Origin: GCA-002282575 sp964493995
GTDB taxonomy: Bacteria > Pseudomonadota > Gammaproteobacteria > Thiomicrospirales > Thiomicrospiraceae
Assembly: GCA_964493995.1 (NCBI GenBank)
Contig: CAZBQD010000002.1
Location: 1 to 64,000 of the forward strand
Direction: 5' to 3'
DNA length: 64,000 bases
Part shown: positions 42,810-52,273 of the stretch, piece after piece
Layout: each line of letters begins with the position of its first letter
Position numbering within the stretch: position 1 is the stretch's first letter
Position numbers and translations under genes: made by a program
The notes under the pieces: generated by a model
What the model was told of the DNA's origin: nothing
Databases searched by the model: none
Seen by the model: only the letters and a program-made list of their open reading frames with translations

Positions 42810-45265
42810 GCAGTTAGGCTCTGCGTCATGACATCGATAGACAACACCAGTATGACATCATCATCGGACATGGTGACTAACCCCTGAATTAACCCTTGAC
42901 CAATATTGCTGGGCGAGGGCATGATCTGAGCTGGGCTTAAGTGTTGAATCTGCCCTAACTGATCTACCATAAGGGCAAAACGTATAAAGTTATGTTCGAT
43001 AATGAGCAACTGAGCCTGGGCTAATTCAACGGTTTGTCCCAACCAACGCACCGGCGATATAACCGGAATAACTCGATCTTGGTGAGAAACAAAGCCAACA
43101 AAGGAAGCATCTTCACTGGGAATGCCTTGACGCATTAAGGACAAGTCAACGGCTTCAATAATAGCATGTACCGGCAAGGCATAATGTTGATTGCCAATGC
43201 AGAAGGTTGCCAGGCTAACACTCTGGTCTGTTAGGGTGTTTTGCTTAGGAAGCAGACGCTCTTTCGCAGTAGGTTGTAGAGTTAACTTCTCAGCAGTCAA
43301 ATGATCGCCAATTCGGCTGAATAAAGCCGCATAAGTGGCTTTGCCATTGGTTTTAGCAGGGTACTCCCGATAACTCGAGGCTTGAGCAATACCGACGGCA
43401 TAACGCCCGTCCTGGCATTCGATGATGCCATATCCTCGCTCCAGCACGTCTGTTAATTTAATGGGTAAAGGCTTAGCCGGTTGAAAGCTGGCGTGGGTGC
43501 TAGCAATGACATTGGCTTGCTCGTCAAAGAATACAGCAAAGCTATTGAATTGTTCAGAGCTGGGTTGAGACTCTTCCAACATGGCCGTAAACTGGGGCAG
43601 GCTGTCAAAAATAAGTGCAATGCCACCGACTACTTGTTGAGTCTGTTGGGGGTGCATGATCGCAGCTGCATAAATATAAGTGGGGCGGTTGTCATAAAGT
43701 GGTGTGGCGCCAAAGTCCGAAATGACATACTCGCGGCTAGATTTAAGCCCTAAACTCTGACTTACCCAAGGCTCAGTCATCGCTTGCCCCAGCCATTCTG
43801 TTAAATGCGGCTGAGATACGGCGATGACTTTACCTGCTTTGTCATAGAGCATAATACCCGTATAAACCGTGTAAAGTTGGTTGATATAAGCCAAAATCCC
43901 ATTCAGCTCTTCGCCCATTTCAGTAGTGATGGCGCTTTGAGCTAAGACTTCTCTAAACCGGGCGGTGAGTGACCACCAGCGACAATCGTTTGCCCGTTCG
44001 TAGAGGTTTCTGTCTTTAATATTGACCGCCAAAGACGCCAAAAAACGATTATTGGCCAGTGTCGCCCCAATTACCGTTTGATAAAGGTTTTCGATCGCGT
44101 CGGCTAGTAGTGCCTTGGTTTTAAGTCCTGTCTGACTGATTTCCCACAACAGAGCACGAGAAAACAAGGTTTCACTCTGTCCGGCATGCTGATGCAGGCT
44201 ACCATTCCAAACCGAACGATTCAAGTTGACCTGAATACGATCAGCTTGCGTGGGAATGCTCATCAGTTCCGGTGAAAAAATCGCTAAGCCCTGCAAGTTA
44301 TGTATGTCAATGCTGGGTTGCTCATGACGTTCAAAGGCAAAATCGAGCGGAATCATTACATGCCCTAGCCAATTTTGCCCTGTGTAACCTTGATAACCCT
44401 TTCCCGCACGACTACTGACCAAATACTTACGCCCTGCCAGTCGTTGAATGCTCATGCCACCCAGGTGATGCTGAACCTGAGTGCCAATCGGTAATTGTTG
44501 CAAATCACTACTGGCAATGACCTTGCCGGAGCAGTCTGTTAAACTTATCACCGACCAATCGCCGTCGGAGAGTTCGGAAAAAATATGTTGGCATTCGTCT
44601 TGAAAATTAAAACATAAACACAGCACGCCTAGATTTTGCTGACGGGCATTTTGAACACGATAGGCATAAATGTGCGCTGTTGCCTGATCAGGTAATAAAT
44701 CACTTTTGCGAAATACTTCTACATAGGCTTCAGAACTCGTCAAAGCGGTCTCAATGAGTGGATCGTGACTTTGTACAACGCCATTAGGGCAGAGTCTGAA
44801 CACCACCTTGCCCTGGGTGTCGAGTAAAATGATGTCGTGGTAAACCGTGTAATTGGCTCGGTAAGCAGCCAAGTGTTGTGCTAGGGACTCGGTGCTAATC
44901 GCATCGGACTGACTGAGAAAGTCAATGATGGTTTGATCGGTGGCTAAAAAACCAATGTCCGCAGTGCGTTCAAACAGGTTGCGTTGCATCATATCGGTAG
45001 CGACACTGGCTTTCATCGCCAAGCGTTGATAGAGTTCTTGCCAGTATTCATTCCCCAGATGATTAACCAAAGACTCGCTCAGTTTGAAAAAGGACTCCCG
45101 CGTGGTTCCCATTTCATTACCCACGCCGGAAAGCTGACCGAGTAAAGCCAGATTGTCCCAAACGGCTTGATAACGACCGATAGTTTCTCTCAGATCATCA
45201 ACTTCGGGCATGTAGCGTATTAAAGGTAATAGGCGATCATCTAATTTAAGCCCTTTGTATTCCAT
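42803..45265 (-). CDS. Soluble two-Cache protein with C-terminal CheW domain
   Basis: 820 residues from the ATG at 45265, backed by AAGGA five bases upstream; a TTG 14 codons earlier was rejected. Two similar sensor halves: one after NLFERTADIGFLA with TVYHDIILLDTQGKVVFRL, the other after NLYERANDCRWWSL with TVYTGIMLYDKAGKVIAV, both Cache/PDC-like. The C-terminal 150 residues are CheW-like (LATFCIGNQHYALPVHAIIEAV, FVGFVSHQDRVIPVIS). No membrane helix is seen, odd for Cache domains, which are normally periplasmic. Probably couples a cytoplasmic signal directly to the CheA array. Confidence 0.85.
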   Translation of the reverse strand: MEYKGLKLDDRLLPLIRYMPEVDDLRETIGRYQAVWDNLALLGQLSGVGNEMGTTRESFFKLSESLVNHLGNEYWQELYQRLAMKASVATDMMQRNLFERTADIGFLATDQTIIDFLSQSDAISTESLAQHLAAYRANYTVYHDIILLDTQGKVVFRLCPNGVVQSHDPLIETALTSSEAYVEVFRKSDLLPDQATAHIYAYRVQNARQQNLGVLCLCFNFQDECQHIFSELSDGDWSVISLTDCSGKVIASSDLQQLPIGTQVQHHLGGMSIQRLAGRKYLVSSRAGKGYQGYTGQNWLGHVMIPLDFAFERHEQPSIDIHNLQGLAIFSPELMSIPTQADRIQVNLNRSVWNGSLHQHAGQSETLFSRALLWEISQTGLKTKALLADAIENLYQTVIGATLANNRFLASLAVNIKDRNLYERANDCRWWSLTARFREVLAQSAITTEMGEELNGILAYINQLYTVYTGIMLYDKAGKVIAVSQPHLTEWLGQAMTEPWVSQSLGLKSSREYVISDFGATPLYDNRPTYIYAAAIMHPQQTQQVVGGIALIFDSLPQFTAMLEESQPSSEQFNSFAVFFDEQANVIASTHASFQPAKPLPIKLTDVLERGYGIIECQDGRYAVGIAQASSYREYPAKTNGKATYAALFSRIGDHLTAEKLTLQPTAKERLLPKQNTLTDQSVSLATFCIGNQHYALPVHAIIEAVDLSLMRQGIPSEDASFVGFVSHQDRVIPVISPVRWLGQTVELAQAQLLIIEHNFIRFALMVDQLGQIQHLSPAQIMPSPSNIGQGLIQGLVTMSDDDVILVLSIDVMTQSLTAH

Positions 45266-45402
45266 GAGATTCCTTTTTGGTGCTATTTTTGTTTTATTTT
45301 GGTTCAAACAAGCATTTTTATGGTTATGAATCTCGCATTTGACGCTAATTGAGCAGCTAATGTGCCAAAGTTGAACAATTTGGCTCGAAGTTGCTTAGGT
45401 TA

Positions 45403-47103
45403 TCAAGGCGTAGGGGCTGTTCCCGCTTGCTGAATAAAGCGCACCGCTTGCTGCAAGGCGGCTTCTCGATCAAATCCCGTTCTGCCATCCAGTTTACCTA
45501 AAACGCCTTGGCGCGTCAGCTGATCTTGCGCATCGCCCAAGGCTAATAACAGCCACACTTGTGCGCCTCGGCTTTGAAGTCGATAAATTAAATCATCTAA
45601 TACCATAGCAGAGCTAAAATCGATGTAGGGAACAGAACGAAAGTCAAGTAGATAAGCTTTTCCCGGCATTGCCAATACGCGTCGTGAGAGTCCTCGTGCC
45701 GCACCAAAACTCATGGGTACATCTAAGTAGGCAAAAACCAGTTGATGGTCAGCCTGTGCCAGTAATTGCTTTTCGGAATCACTAAACCAAATACCAGGTA
45801 GTTCTTCGTAATGGCGACCCAATGTTAGGGCGTTTAATTGCAGTTGTGTCATGCGTCCAAATAACACAAAGCTAGCCATGGCTAAGCCCACCACCACAGC
45901 ACTGACCAGGTCTAATAAAATAGCCGTTGCCAACACAGCCAGCATCATGCTTTTACCTACTTTAGGAATGGCGCGCCAACGTTTCAAATACGACCAGTCA
46001 ATCTGATCTAAACCTACTTTAACAAGCAAACCCCCTAACACCGCGAGCGGAATATGAGCGAAAAAATCTTGTACGCTCAGTGCCAACACACCCACTAATA
46101 GCGCGTGAACCGCAGCCGCCCAACTAGAGCGAGAGCCATAAGACATAGCAACGGTGGTACGCATAGGAGCGCCGGTACTGGCCATACCACCAAGCAATCC
46201 ACTGGCGATATTGCTCATGCCTTGTCCCATCAGTTCTTTATCAGGATTATGGCTTTGACGCGTCATTTTTTCCGTAACGACAGAGCCCAACAGGGAAACC
46301 AAGCTGGCCACCACCGCTAGGGTAAAAGCGGTTTGAACCAAATAAGGCAGTTGCCAAACTTCAACCGACGGCAAATGCAAGCTCGGCAGGTGAAAACTGA
46401 GTTCACCAATAACACGAAAATCCCCCATCCACCACACCCCATTCACCGCGAGTAGGTGATGGTGAGAGAGCAGGCTCACCGCAATAACTCCCAGCAACAG
46501 CACCATAATGGGAGCCGGTAAATAGCGATTGAGTCGGGGAAAACGTTTTGGCCAAATCATCATGAATGAAATGGTGGCCATGCCGAGCATCAATTCTGGC
46601 CAGGAAGGGGTAGCGAGCATACTAGGTAAGGCCATAATCACTTCCAACGGATAGACCCAGTTTTCACCTCCTAAAATGGCGGGAAGCTGTTCTAGTATCA
46701 ACATAATACCAATGGCACTGAGCAATCCCGAAATGACCGAATGCGGTAGATATTCAATGAATCGTCCCCATTTAAGCCAACCGAATAGCATTTGCATGGC
46801 GCCAGCCAATACCACCACGGCAAAAGTCAGCATCATTGCCGCATCGGGATTGTTGGGAATGGCTTGAGTAAAGTGCGCGACTGATAAAGCCAATAACACC
46901 GAAACAGCACCGGTAGGGCCAGAGTGTTGTCCGGGTGTGCCACCCCAAAGCGCCGAGACAAAGCCGGCGATCACGGCACTGAGTACCCCTGCTTCTGCCC
47001 CCAGCCCCGAAGCAACACCAAAAGCCAAACCCAAGGGAAGGGCGATCAGGGCGGATACCAGAGCACCAATTAACTGTTGCGAGTAGGATAGAGAGGAGTT
47101 CAA
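45403..47103 (-). CDS. SulP-family anion transporter with STAS domain
   Basis: 566 residues. About twelve membrane helices (residues 10-435) including GTPGQHSGPTGAVSVLLA and ASGLLGGMASTGAPMRTTVA, typical SulP motifs, then a C-terminal STAS domain (about 455-560) with LDFRSVPYIDFSSAMVLDDL. Substrates in the family include sulfate, bicarbonate and dicarboxylates; none can be assigned. The likely start is TTG (47103), since no ATG follows for many residues; the ribosome site is weak. Transcribed divergently from the ATP-grasp operon. Confidence 0.9.
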   Translation of the reverse strand: MNSSLSYSQQLIGALVSALIALPLGLAFGVASGLGAEAGVLSAVIAGFVSALWGGTPGQHSGPTGAVSVLLALSVAHFTQAIPNNPDAAMMLTFAVVVLAGAMQMLFGWLKWGRFIEYLPHSVISGLLSAIGIMLILEQLPAILGGENWVYPLEVIMALPSMLATPSWPELMLGMATISFMMIWPKRFPRLNRYLPAPIMVLLLGVIAVSLLSHHHLLAVNGVWWMGDFRVIGELSFHLPSLHLPSVEVWQLPYLVQTAFTLAVVASLVSLLGSVVTEKMTRQSHNPDKELMGQGMSNIASGLLGGMASTGAPMRTTVAMSYGSRSSWAAAVHALLVGVLALSVQDFFAHIPLAVLGGLLVKVGLDQIDWSYLKRWRAIPKVGKSMMLAVLATAILLDLVSAVVVGLAMASFVLFGRMTQLQLNALTLGRHYEELPGIWFSDSEKQLLAQADHQLVFAYLDVPMSFGAARGLSRRVLAMPGKAYLLDFRSVPYIDFSSAMVLDDLIYRLQSRGAQVWLLLALGDAQDQLTRQGVLGKLDGRTGFDREAALQQAVRFIQQAGTAPTP

Positions 47104-47211
47104 GCGCGTTCTCGCTCAAGATAACAAGTGGGTTAATCGAGCCATTAGCTTAACCCCTCTAGCGCGATTAAAACAACCCTGCTACACTGAAATAAAATAA
47201 AAGTGGTTAGT

Positions 47212-47327
47212 GCTCAACGCTGTTCACTTAAAGAATACTTCCGTTCGCCCTGAGCTGGTCGAAGGGGTGGAGGGAAGCAACCAGTGGTTCGACAGGCTCA
47301 CCACGAACGGTTGAATGAACAGTATTG
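47212..47327. repeat. 116-bp MITE/REP-like element, copy B
   Basis: Inner palindromic segments CCGTTCGCCCTGAGC-type (47241-47263) and its near-inverse (47288-47310) are bracketed by terminal inverted repeats CTGTTCACTTAA / TTGAATGAACAG. Copy C at 58821-58936 has exactly the same length and about 108 of 116 identical bases. It occupies the divergent promoter region between the SulP and ATP-grasp genes. Confidence 0.9.
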
Positions 47328-47394
47328 GGTTAGTGCCGCACAAAAAACGACACCGGGTTAACAGAGATTGATTTTATAATCTTTACGGTGGACT

Positions 47395-48756
47395 ATGCTC
47401 GAAAATAATGAGAGTTACGAGCGCTTTTTTGCGCTATTTCAACAACAAAATCACACACGCTTGTCGGGGTTTGATGACTTCATGCAACGTCAGGGTGTGA
47501 CCTTTAATCTATACAAAAATAATCAGTTTGTCGAACAAACCTTTCCGTTCGATGCCATTCCTCGCATCATTCCGGCCGATGAGTTTGCGCGTCTTTCTAA
47601 AGGGTTAGCGCAGCGTGTTGCTGCCTTAAATGCGTTTTTGAATGACATTTATGGTGAGCAAAAAATCATTAAAGACGGCATCATTCCGCCCGATTTTGTC
47701 TTCAGTAGCAAAGCTTATCTGCCCAGTTTTCAAGGTTGTGCGGTGGCCAAAAATATTCGTACCCACATTAGTGGTTTGGATTTGGTGAAAGATTCGGCGA
47801 CGAACGAGTGGTTAATTTTAGAAGACAACCTGCGTGTACCCTCCGGGGCGAGTTATCCCTTGAGTATTCGTCGAGCTTACCGCCAGTTGTTTCCGCAATT
47901 ATTTGAGCAAATGTCGATTATGCCCAGCGATCACTACGGAGACAGCTTGGCGTCGATGTACGATTTCGTCAATCCAGGTGGCATCAGTGTGGTGTTGAGT
48001 CCGGGGCGCTTCAATTCTGCTTTTTATGAGCATAGCTATTTAGCGCGTATCAGCGGTGCACGTTTGGTCACGAATGAAGACCTGTTTGTTGAAAACAAGG
48101 TGTTGTATCTTAAAAGTTTTAATGGCAAGCGTATTCGTGTGGGGGTGGTTTATCGCCGCTTAGATGATGACTTTTTAGATCCATTATGTTTCCGTGACGA
48201 TAGTATGATTGGCGTTCCCAATTTAATGAGTGTTTACCGAGCGGGTAATGTCGCTTTGCTTAATGCGGTGGGTAACGGTATCGCCGATGATAAAGGCATT
48301 TACTATTTCGTACCTAAAATGATTGAGTACTATTTGGGCGAAACACCACTTATGTCGAATGCGCCGACCTTCTTGCCGTGGTTCGAAGATGACCGTCGTT
48401 TCGTATTGGAAAATCTGCATCGATTAGTCATTAAAGATGTGGCCGAAGCAGGTGGCTATGGTGTGCTCTTTGGCGATAAGCTAAGCCAACAGCAGCTAGC
48501 CGATTTAGCGGAACATATCAAGGCCGAGCCGCGTCGCTTCATCGCGCAAGAACGCATTGAATTTTATGATATTCCCACCTTTATCAATGGTCAGGTCGAA
48601 CCGCGTAAATCTGATTTGCGCATGTACATTGTGCACGGCGAAGTGATTAAAGTATGGGCGGGCGGCTTGACCCGTTTTGCACGAGAAGAGGGGAATTATT
48701 TGGTCAACTCTTCGCAAGGTGGCGGTTTCAAAGATACTTGGGTATTGGGGGCGTAA
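47395..48756 (+). CDS. Circularly permuted ATP-grasp type 2 protein (COG2308)
   Basis: 453 residues. Conserved blocks of the family: PFDAIPRIIPADEFARLSKGL, RVAALNAFLNDIYGEQKI, YRRLDDDFLDP, VANALGNG-like NAVGNGIADDKGIYYFVP, and KDVAEAGGYGVLFG with SDLRMYIVHG near the end, which form the permuted ATP site. The family is predicted to ligate amino acids or peptides using ATP. First gene of a five-gene operon with alpha-E, transglutaminase-like and two AstE-like genes. Only two bases separate its stop from the next start. Confidence 0.92.
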   Translation: MLENNESYERFFALFQQQNHTRLSGFDDFMQRQGVTFNLYKNNQFVEQTFPFDAIPRIIPADEFARLSKGLAQRVAALNAFLNDIYGEQKIIKDGIIPPDFVFSSKAYLPSFQGCAVAKNIRTHISGLDLVKDSATNEWLILEDNLRVPSGASYPLSIRRAYRQLFPQLFEQMSIMPSDHYGDSLASMYDFVNPGGISVVLSPGRFNSAFYEHSYLARISGARLVTNEDLFVENKVLYLKSFNGKRIRVGVVYRRLDDDFLDPLCFRDDSMIGVPNLMSVYRAGNVALLNAVGNGIADDKGIYYFVPKMIEYYLGETPLMSNAPTFLPWFEDDRRFVLENLHRLVIKDVAEAGGYGVLFGDKLSQQQLADLAEHIKAEPRRFIAQERIEFYDIPTFINGQVEPRKSDLRMYIVHGEVIKVWAGGLTRFAREEGNYLVNSSQGGGFKDTWVLGA

Positions 48757-48758
48757 TT

Positions 48759-49427
48759 ATGGCAACTTCATTATATTTAAGCCCACGCATGGCCGACGCT
48801 TTATTGTGGTTAGGACGTTATCAACAGCGACTGGAAACCTTGGGTAAAGAAGTCTTGGTTCAGTTTGATGCCGTTATCGATAAGGATAAGGCTGCGGGTA
48901 GTCGTTTGTTTCACAAGCTAGGTGTTGAGTTGAACTATGCCTGTGCAACCGATTTTTTGAAGCAAGCCTGCTATGGCAATCATGCCACTCAGTTGTTTAG
49001 GATCAGTGCTCAGGCACGTGAAAATGCCATAACCGTGCGAGATTTGTTGTCCGATAGCCTGTTTGGCAGTGTTAATGGCGTTTACGATGCGCTCAAACGT
49101 CATCAAGCCGACGATAACCTAGACGCTTATGAGCTTGAACAGTTGTTTGGTGAAATTGAATACTTCTGGGGACGACTCAGCACGCGTTTGGTAAAAAGTC
49201 GAGCGGCTCAGTTCATCTTACTGGGGCAGGCGATTGAAATCATTGATCTCAAAATGCGTCTCTATGGCGAAATTGACAGCTTGGTTGAGGATGCAAAACG
49301 CTTAAACTTACTGGGCACTCAGTTGTCGGATCACTGGAAACCTTTTCAGCCTTTGAATCAAAGCTTGGTGCAGAATATGAATAGTTTAGCTGGCGCGGGT
49401 GCGCAGGTCATTCGCTATGCGAGTTAA
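48759..49427 (+). CDS. Alpha-E domain protein (COG2307)
   Basis: 222 residues, all-helical, starting at the ATG 48759; an open extension into the ATP-grasp gene was rejected. The N terminus LYLSPRMADALLWLGRYQQRLETL matches the alpha-E family start (usually a R-x-A-E-N-x-Y/F-W-x-G-R-Y pattern). RENAITVRDLLSDSLF and YFWGRLSTRL are further family-type segments. Function unknown; nearly always encoded beside COG2308 ATP-grasp and transglutaminase-like genes, and believed to assist the ligase. The usual Glu-Asn in the N-terminal motif reads Asp-Ala here. Confidence 0.9.
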   Translation: MATSLYLSPRMADALLWLGRYQQRLETLGKEVLVQFDAVIDKDKAAGSRLFHKLGVELNYACATDFLKQACYGNHATQLFRISAQARENAITVRDLLSDSLFGSVNGVYDALKRHQADDNLDAYELEQLFGEIEYFWGRLSTRLVKSRAAQFILLGQAIEIIDLKMRLYGEIDSLVEDAKRLNLLGTQLSDHWKPFQPLNQSLVQNMNSLAGAGAQVIRYAS

Positions 49428-49442
49428 GGGAAGCGTGGCGTG

Positions 49443-50213
49443 ATGGTGTTTCAGTTAACTTATCAGCTGTCTATCCAGTTTTCGCAGTCGGTGCGTCAGC
49501 ATCAGTATGCGTTGCGACTGCTACCGCGTTTGGCGAGTGGCGTTCGTGTGCATCAGCAACAACTCAGCATTGCGGGCAGTCATGACCAAGGCGAGTTGCT
49601 CGACGGTTTTGCTAATCAACTGATTTATGGCAACTATGCAGCATGTCACGGACATTTTGAGGTCGCTTATCAAGCGCTTGTGAGTCGAGAGATGGTTTTT
49701 GGCACAGACTTGCCGGTTGACTGGTTTCGTGCGCCAACGTTACTCACTCTTGCCGAGCCGTCATTATTAGCTCAGTGGATGGTACATCAGCCTAATTTAC
49801 CGCTATTTGAGCAGGCGATGCGCATTATGGATTCCGTTTATCAGCGCATGACTTATGTTAAAGGGGCGACTCAAGTCGGTCATGGCGTGGATAGCGTGCT
49901 CCAACATGCGACGGGGGTGTGCCAAGACTATGCTCATATCATGATCGCATTGTTGCGATTTGTTGGCATACCGGCGCGTTATGTGGCAGGGGTGGCACAG
50001 GGTGAAGGAGAGAGTCATGCTTGGGTTGAAGCCTGGATTGACGGTTGGTGGCAAGGCTTTGATCCGACCCATAATTGTATGGTCAGTTATCAAGATGCCT
50101 ACATTCCCATTGCGGTGGGGCGAGATGCGGCCGATTGCCCGCTGAATCGGGGGCAATTTGTCGGTCAAGCCGAACAAATGCTGTCGGTACAAACGCAGTT
50201 ATTAGCTGCCTAG
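49443..50213 (+). CDS. Transglutaminase-like cysteine protease (COG1305)
   Basis: 256 residues. An N-terminal beta-rich domain (about 1-95) is followed by the transglutaminase core. The catalytic triad is visible: Cys in GVCQDYAHIMIALLR, His in GESHAWVEAWI, Asp in GFDPTHN. GIPARYVAGV lies between, as in the family. GTG at 49440 is an alternative start. Likely cleaves an isopeptide or peptide bond, which would counter or process what the ATP-grasp ligase makes. No signal peptide, so the whole system appears cytoplasmic. Confidence 0.92.
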   Translation: MVFQLTYQLSIQFSQSVRQHQYALRLLPRLASGVRVHQQQLSIAGSHDQGELLDGFANQLIYGNYAACHGHFEVAYQALVSREMVFGTDLPVDWFRAPTLLTLAEPSLLAQWMVHQPNLPLFEQAMRIMDSVYQRMTYVKGATQVGHGVDSVLQHATGVCQDYAHIMIALLRFVGIPARYVAGVAQGEGESHAWVEAWIDGWWQGFDPTHNCMVSYQDAYIPIAVGRDAADCPLNRGQFVGQAEQMLSVQTQLLAA

Positions 50214-50234
50214 TCAAGATTGAGAGAATCAACC

Positions 50235-51185
50235 ATGTTAGAAACTTTGTTAAGTATTGAGTTGCCGGTTGGCGAGCATTATTACCTTAAACGCCATCGT
50301 TTTACCCCAGCTGAAGGGAGTAACGATAGCGGTAAACGCATCAGTATTGTTTCGGGCACGCACGGGGATGAGTTAGAGGGTATTTATGTCATTACCTTGC
50401 TGGCCGAATGGCTGAAAGCGAATCCCAGCTTGATTACCGGCACCATTGATTTGTATCCTTCGCTTAATTCTTTAGGTATCGACTCCATCACCCGCACCGT
50501 GCCCTTTTATCAAACCGATTTGAATCGAATTTTTCCCGGTACGGCAAAAGATACCTTTCCTAATCAAATGGCTGCGGGTATTGTTGAAGCCATTCAGGGT
50601 AGTGATATTGCGATTGATATTCATGCCAGTAACATTTTTCTGCGTGAACTGCCGCAGGTACGCATTGCGAGTCCTTATCGAGAGTCGCTTGTGCCTTTAG
50701 CAAAACAACTGAATATGGATTTCATTTGGGTTCATGATGCCATTACCGTGCTGGAAGCAACACTGGCGCATAGCTTAAACCAATTGGGTACGCATACCTT
50801 GGTGGTGGAGTATGGTGTAGGTATGCGATTAACTCCCAGTTATGGCGAGCAGTTATTGGAAGGATTGTTTAACCTCATGGCGCAGCAAGGCATTCTGGCT
50901 ATTCCAACCAGACCAGTGCGCGTGCCTTGCTATTCCGATCAGGGTGAGGTTTACTATGTGAATTCACCGGCCGCTGGTTTGTTTGTGCCAGCGATGGATC
51001 ATTGTCAGATGGTGGTGAAAGGTCAGCTCATCGGTCATATTCATGATCCCTATGGCGTAGAGTCTCCTGTTCCCTGTTATACACCGGGCGCGGGGGTGCT
51101 GTTTACACTGCGTGAGTATCCGATTGTTTATGAAGGTTCATTGCTGGCGCGCATTTTCGACGATCAAAAAGGGGTATGTGTATGA
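50235..51185 (+). CDS. AstE/AspA-family zinc carboxypeptidase-like amidohydrolase
   Basis: 316 residues from the ATG at 50235 (GAGAGA before it). The zinc-binding set of the M14-like aspartoacylase/succinylglutamate desuccinylase family is intact: SGTHGDELEG gives the His and Glu, AIDIHAS the second His, and VVEYGVG the catalytic Glu. The C-terminal 70 residues are a beta-barrel-like lid. It would remove an acyl or amino-acyl group from a small amide. It sits in the ATP-grasp operon and is followed by a paralog that lacks these residues; the two overlap by four bases. Confidence 0.87.
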   Translation: MLETLLSIELPVGEHYYLKRHRFTPAEGSNDSGKRISIVSGTHGDELEGIYVITLLAEWLKANPSLITGTIDLYPSLNSLGIDSITRTVPFYQTDLNRIFPGTAKDTFPNQMAAGIVEAIQGSDIAIDIHASNIFLRELPQVRIASPYRESLVPLAKQLNMDFIWVHDAITVLEATLAHSLNQLGTHTLVVEYGVGMRLTPSYGEQLLEGLFNLMAQQGILAIPTRPVRVPCYSDQGEVYYVNSPAAGLFVPAMDHCQMVVKGQLIGHIHDPYGVESPVPCYTPGAGVLFTLREYPIVYEGSLLARIFDDQKGVCV

Positions 51186-52126
51186 TGCGACAGCCATTGG
51201 TTCGTTTGGCTTCGCCTAGCCGAGACGCTTATCAGGTAGATGGATTTCGTTTTCAGCCGCAAGACAAACAAGACTCGCAAACCTCGGTTGCCATTGTGTC
51301 GGGTTTGAATGGACATGAGTTAGCACAAATGCACGTCGCGGCTCAATTAGTGAATTTTTTGAAAGTGCGTCAAGAAGCTGATCCCAGTTTTATTACCGGT
51401 GACATTTTGGTGGTTCCAGCGGTGAATACCTTTGGCTTTAACATGGGTGAACGTCATTGGCCATTAGATAAAACCGATATTAATGCCATGTTTCCGGGGT
51501 TTGATGCGGGTGAAACGACGCAACGTATCGCCCATCAGTTATTCGAGCAGGTGAAAGGCTTTGAGTGGGGCGTCGAATTAGAAGACAGACGCGACCAATA
51601 TGATTGTATGCCTTATGTGCGCATGATTAAATCGGGTTTTGAAGACGCGCAAGCGGCGAAGTATTTTGGCCTGCAATTTGCCCATTATCGTGACTTTGTG
51701 CCTAGTGATGCAGGTAGTTTGCAGTATAACTGGTCGGTTTGGGAAACGAAAAGCTATGGGCTGGTGTTTGGTAATAAACAGCAAATTCATCGAGATAGCA
51801 CCCATCAGTTGCTGGATGCGTTGATTCGCTTTTTAGCCAAAGTCGGGGCGATTCGCACTCAAATTTTTGCCGGTTATGATACCAATATCATTACGCAAGA
51901 AGCCATTACACTCATACCCGCACAACGAGCCGGCGTGTTCGAACCCAGACAAGCTGTCGGTAGTTTTGTGCAAAAGGGCGATTTATTAGCTAAGGTCTTC
52001 GATGCGTTAGATGGTTCATTAAAAGAAAAGTTGTATGCGCCTGTCGATGGCTTGGTAACGTGTCATTACCATTATCCGCTCATTTATCAGAATACCATCG
52101 CTTATCGTATGATTTCGATTGGATAG
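51182..52126 (+). CDS. AstE/AspA-like paralog lacking the zinc ligands (putative pseudoenzyme)
   Basis: 314 residues from the ATG at 51182 (AAAAGGGG seven bases before; ATGA overlap with the preceding gene). It aligns with its neighbour along its length but the metal site has changed: SGLNGHELAQ replaces SGTHGDELEG (first His lost), GVELEDRRD replaces DIHAS (second His lost), and SYGLVFGNK replaces the VVEYGVG catalytic Glu. DKTDINAMFPG is still shared with DQTDLNRIFPG-type segments. It probably no longer hydrolyses and may be a regulatory or structural partner of the active copy. Last gene of the operon. Confidence 0.83.
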   Translation: MMRQPLVRLASPSRDAYQVDGFRFQPQDKQDSQTSVAIVSGLNGHELAQMHVAAQLVNFLKVRQEADPSFITGDILVVPAVNTFGFNMGERHWPLDKTDINAMFPGFDAGETTQRIAHQLFEQVKGFEWGVELEDRRDQYDCMPYVRMIKSGFEDAQAAKYFGLQFAHYRDFVPSDAGSLQYNWSVWETKSYGLVFGNKQQIHRDSTHQLLDALIRFLAKVGAIRTQIFAGYDTNIITQEAITLIPAQRAGVFEPRQAVGSFVQKGDLLAKVFDALDGSLKEKLYAPVDGLVTCHYHYPLIYQNTIAYRMISIG

Positions 52127-52161
52127 CAATTAAAAAGGCTTTTCTAAAACCAATAGTTCAT

Positions 52162-52238
52162 CCTTCGACAAGCTCAGGACGAACGGCAACTTATCATTTT
52201 TACTTTACTCCGTTCGCGCTGAGCTTGTCGAAGTGCTG
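52162..52238. repeat. REP-like long hairpin, copy D
   Basis: Arms 52163-52186 and 52210-52233 are inverted repeats of 24 bases matching at 22, with a 23-base loop. The core CTTCGACAAGCTCAG is the same as in the other copies. It lies between two convergent genes, where it could stop transcription from both sides. Confidence 0.9.
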
Positions 52239-52273
52239 TTTTTAGCGACTCTCAAATGAACAAGAAAGAGACC

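Noticed and set aside
52060..52245. Plus-strand 61-codon frame across the copy D repeat
   Set aside because: It overlaps the end of the AstE-like paralog and reads through the REP repeat; the product has repeat-derived residues only.
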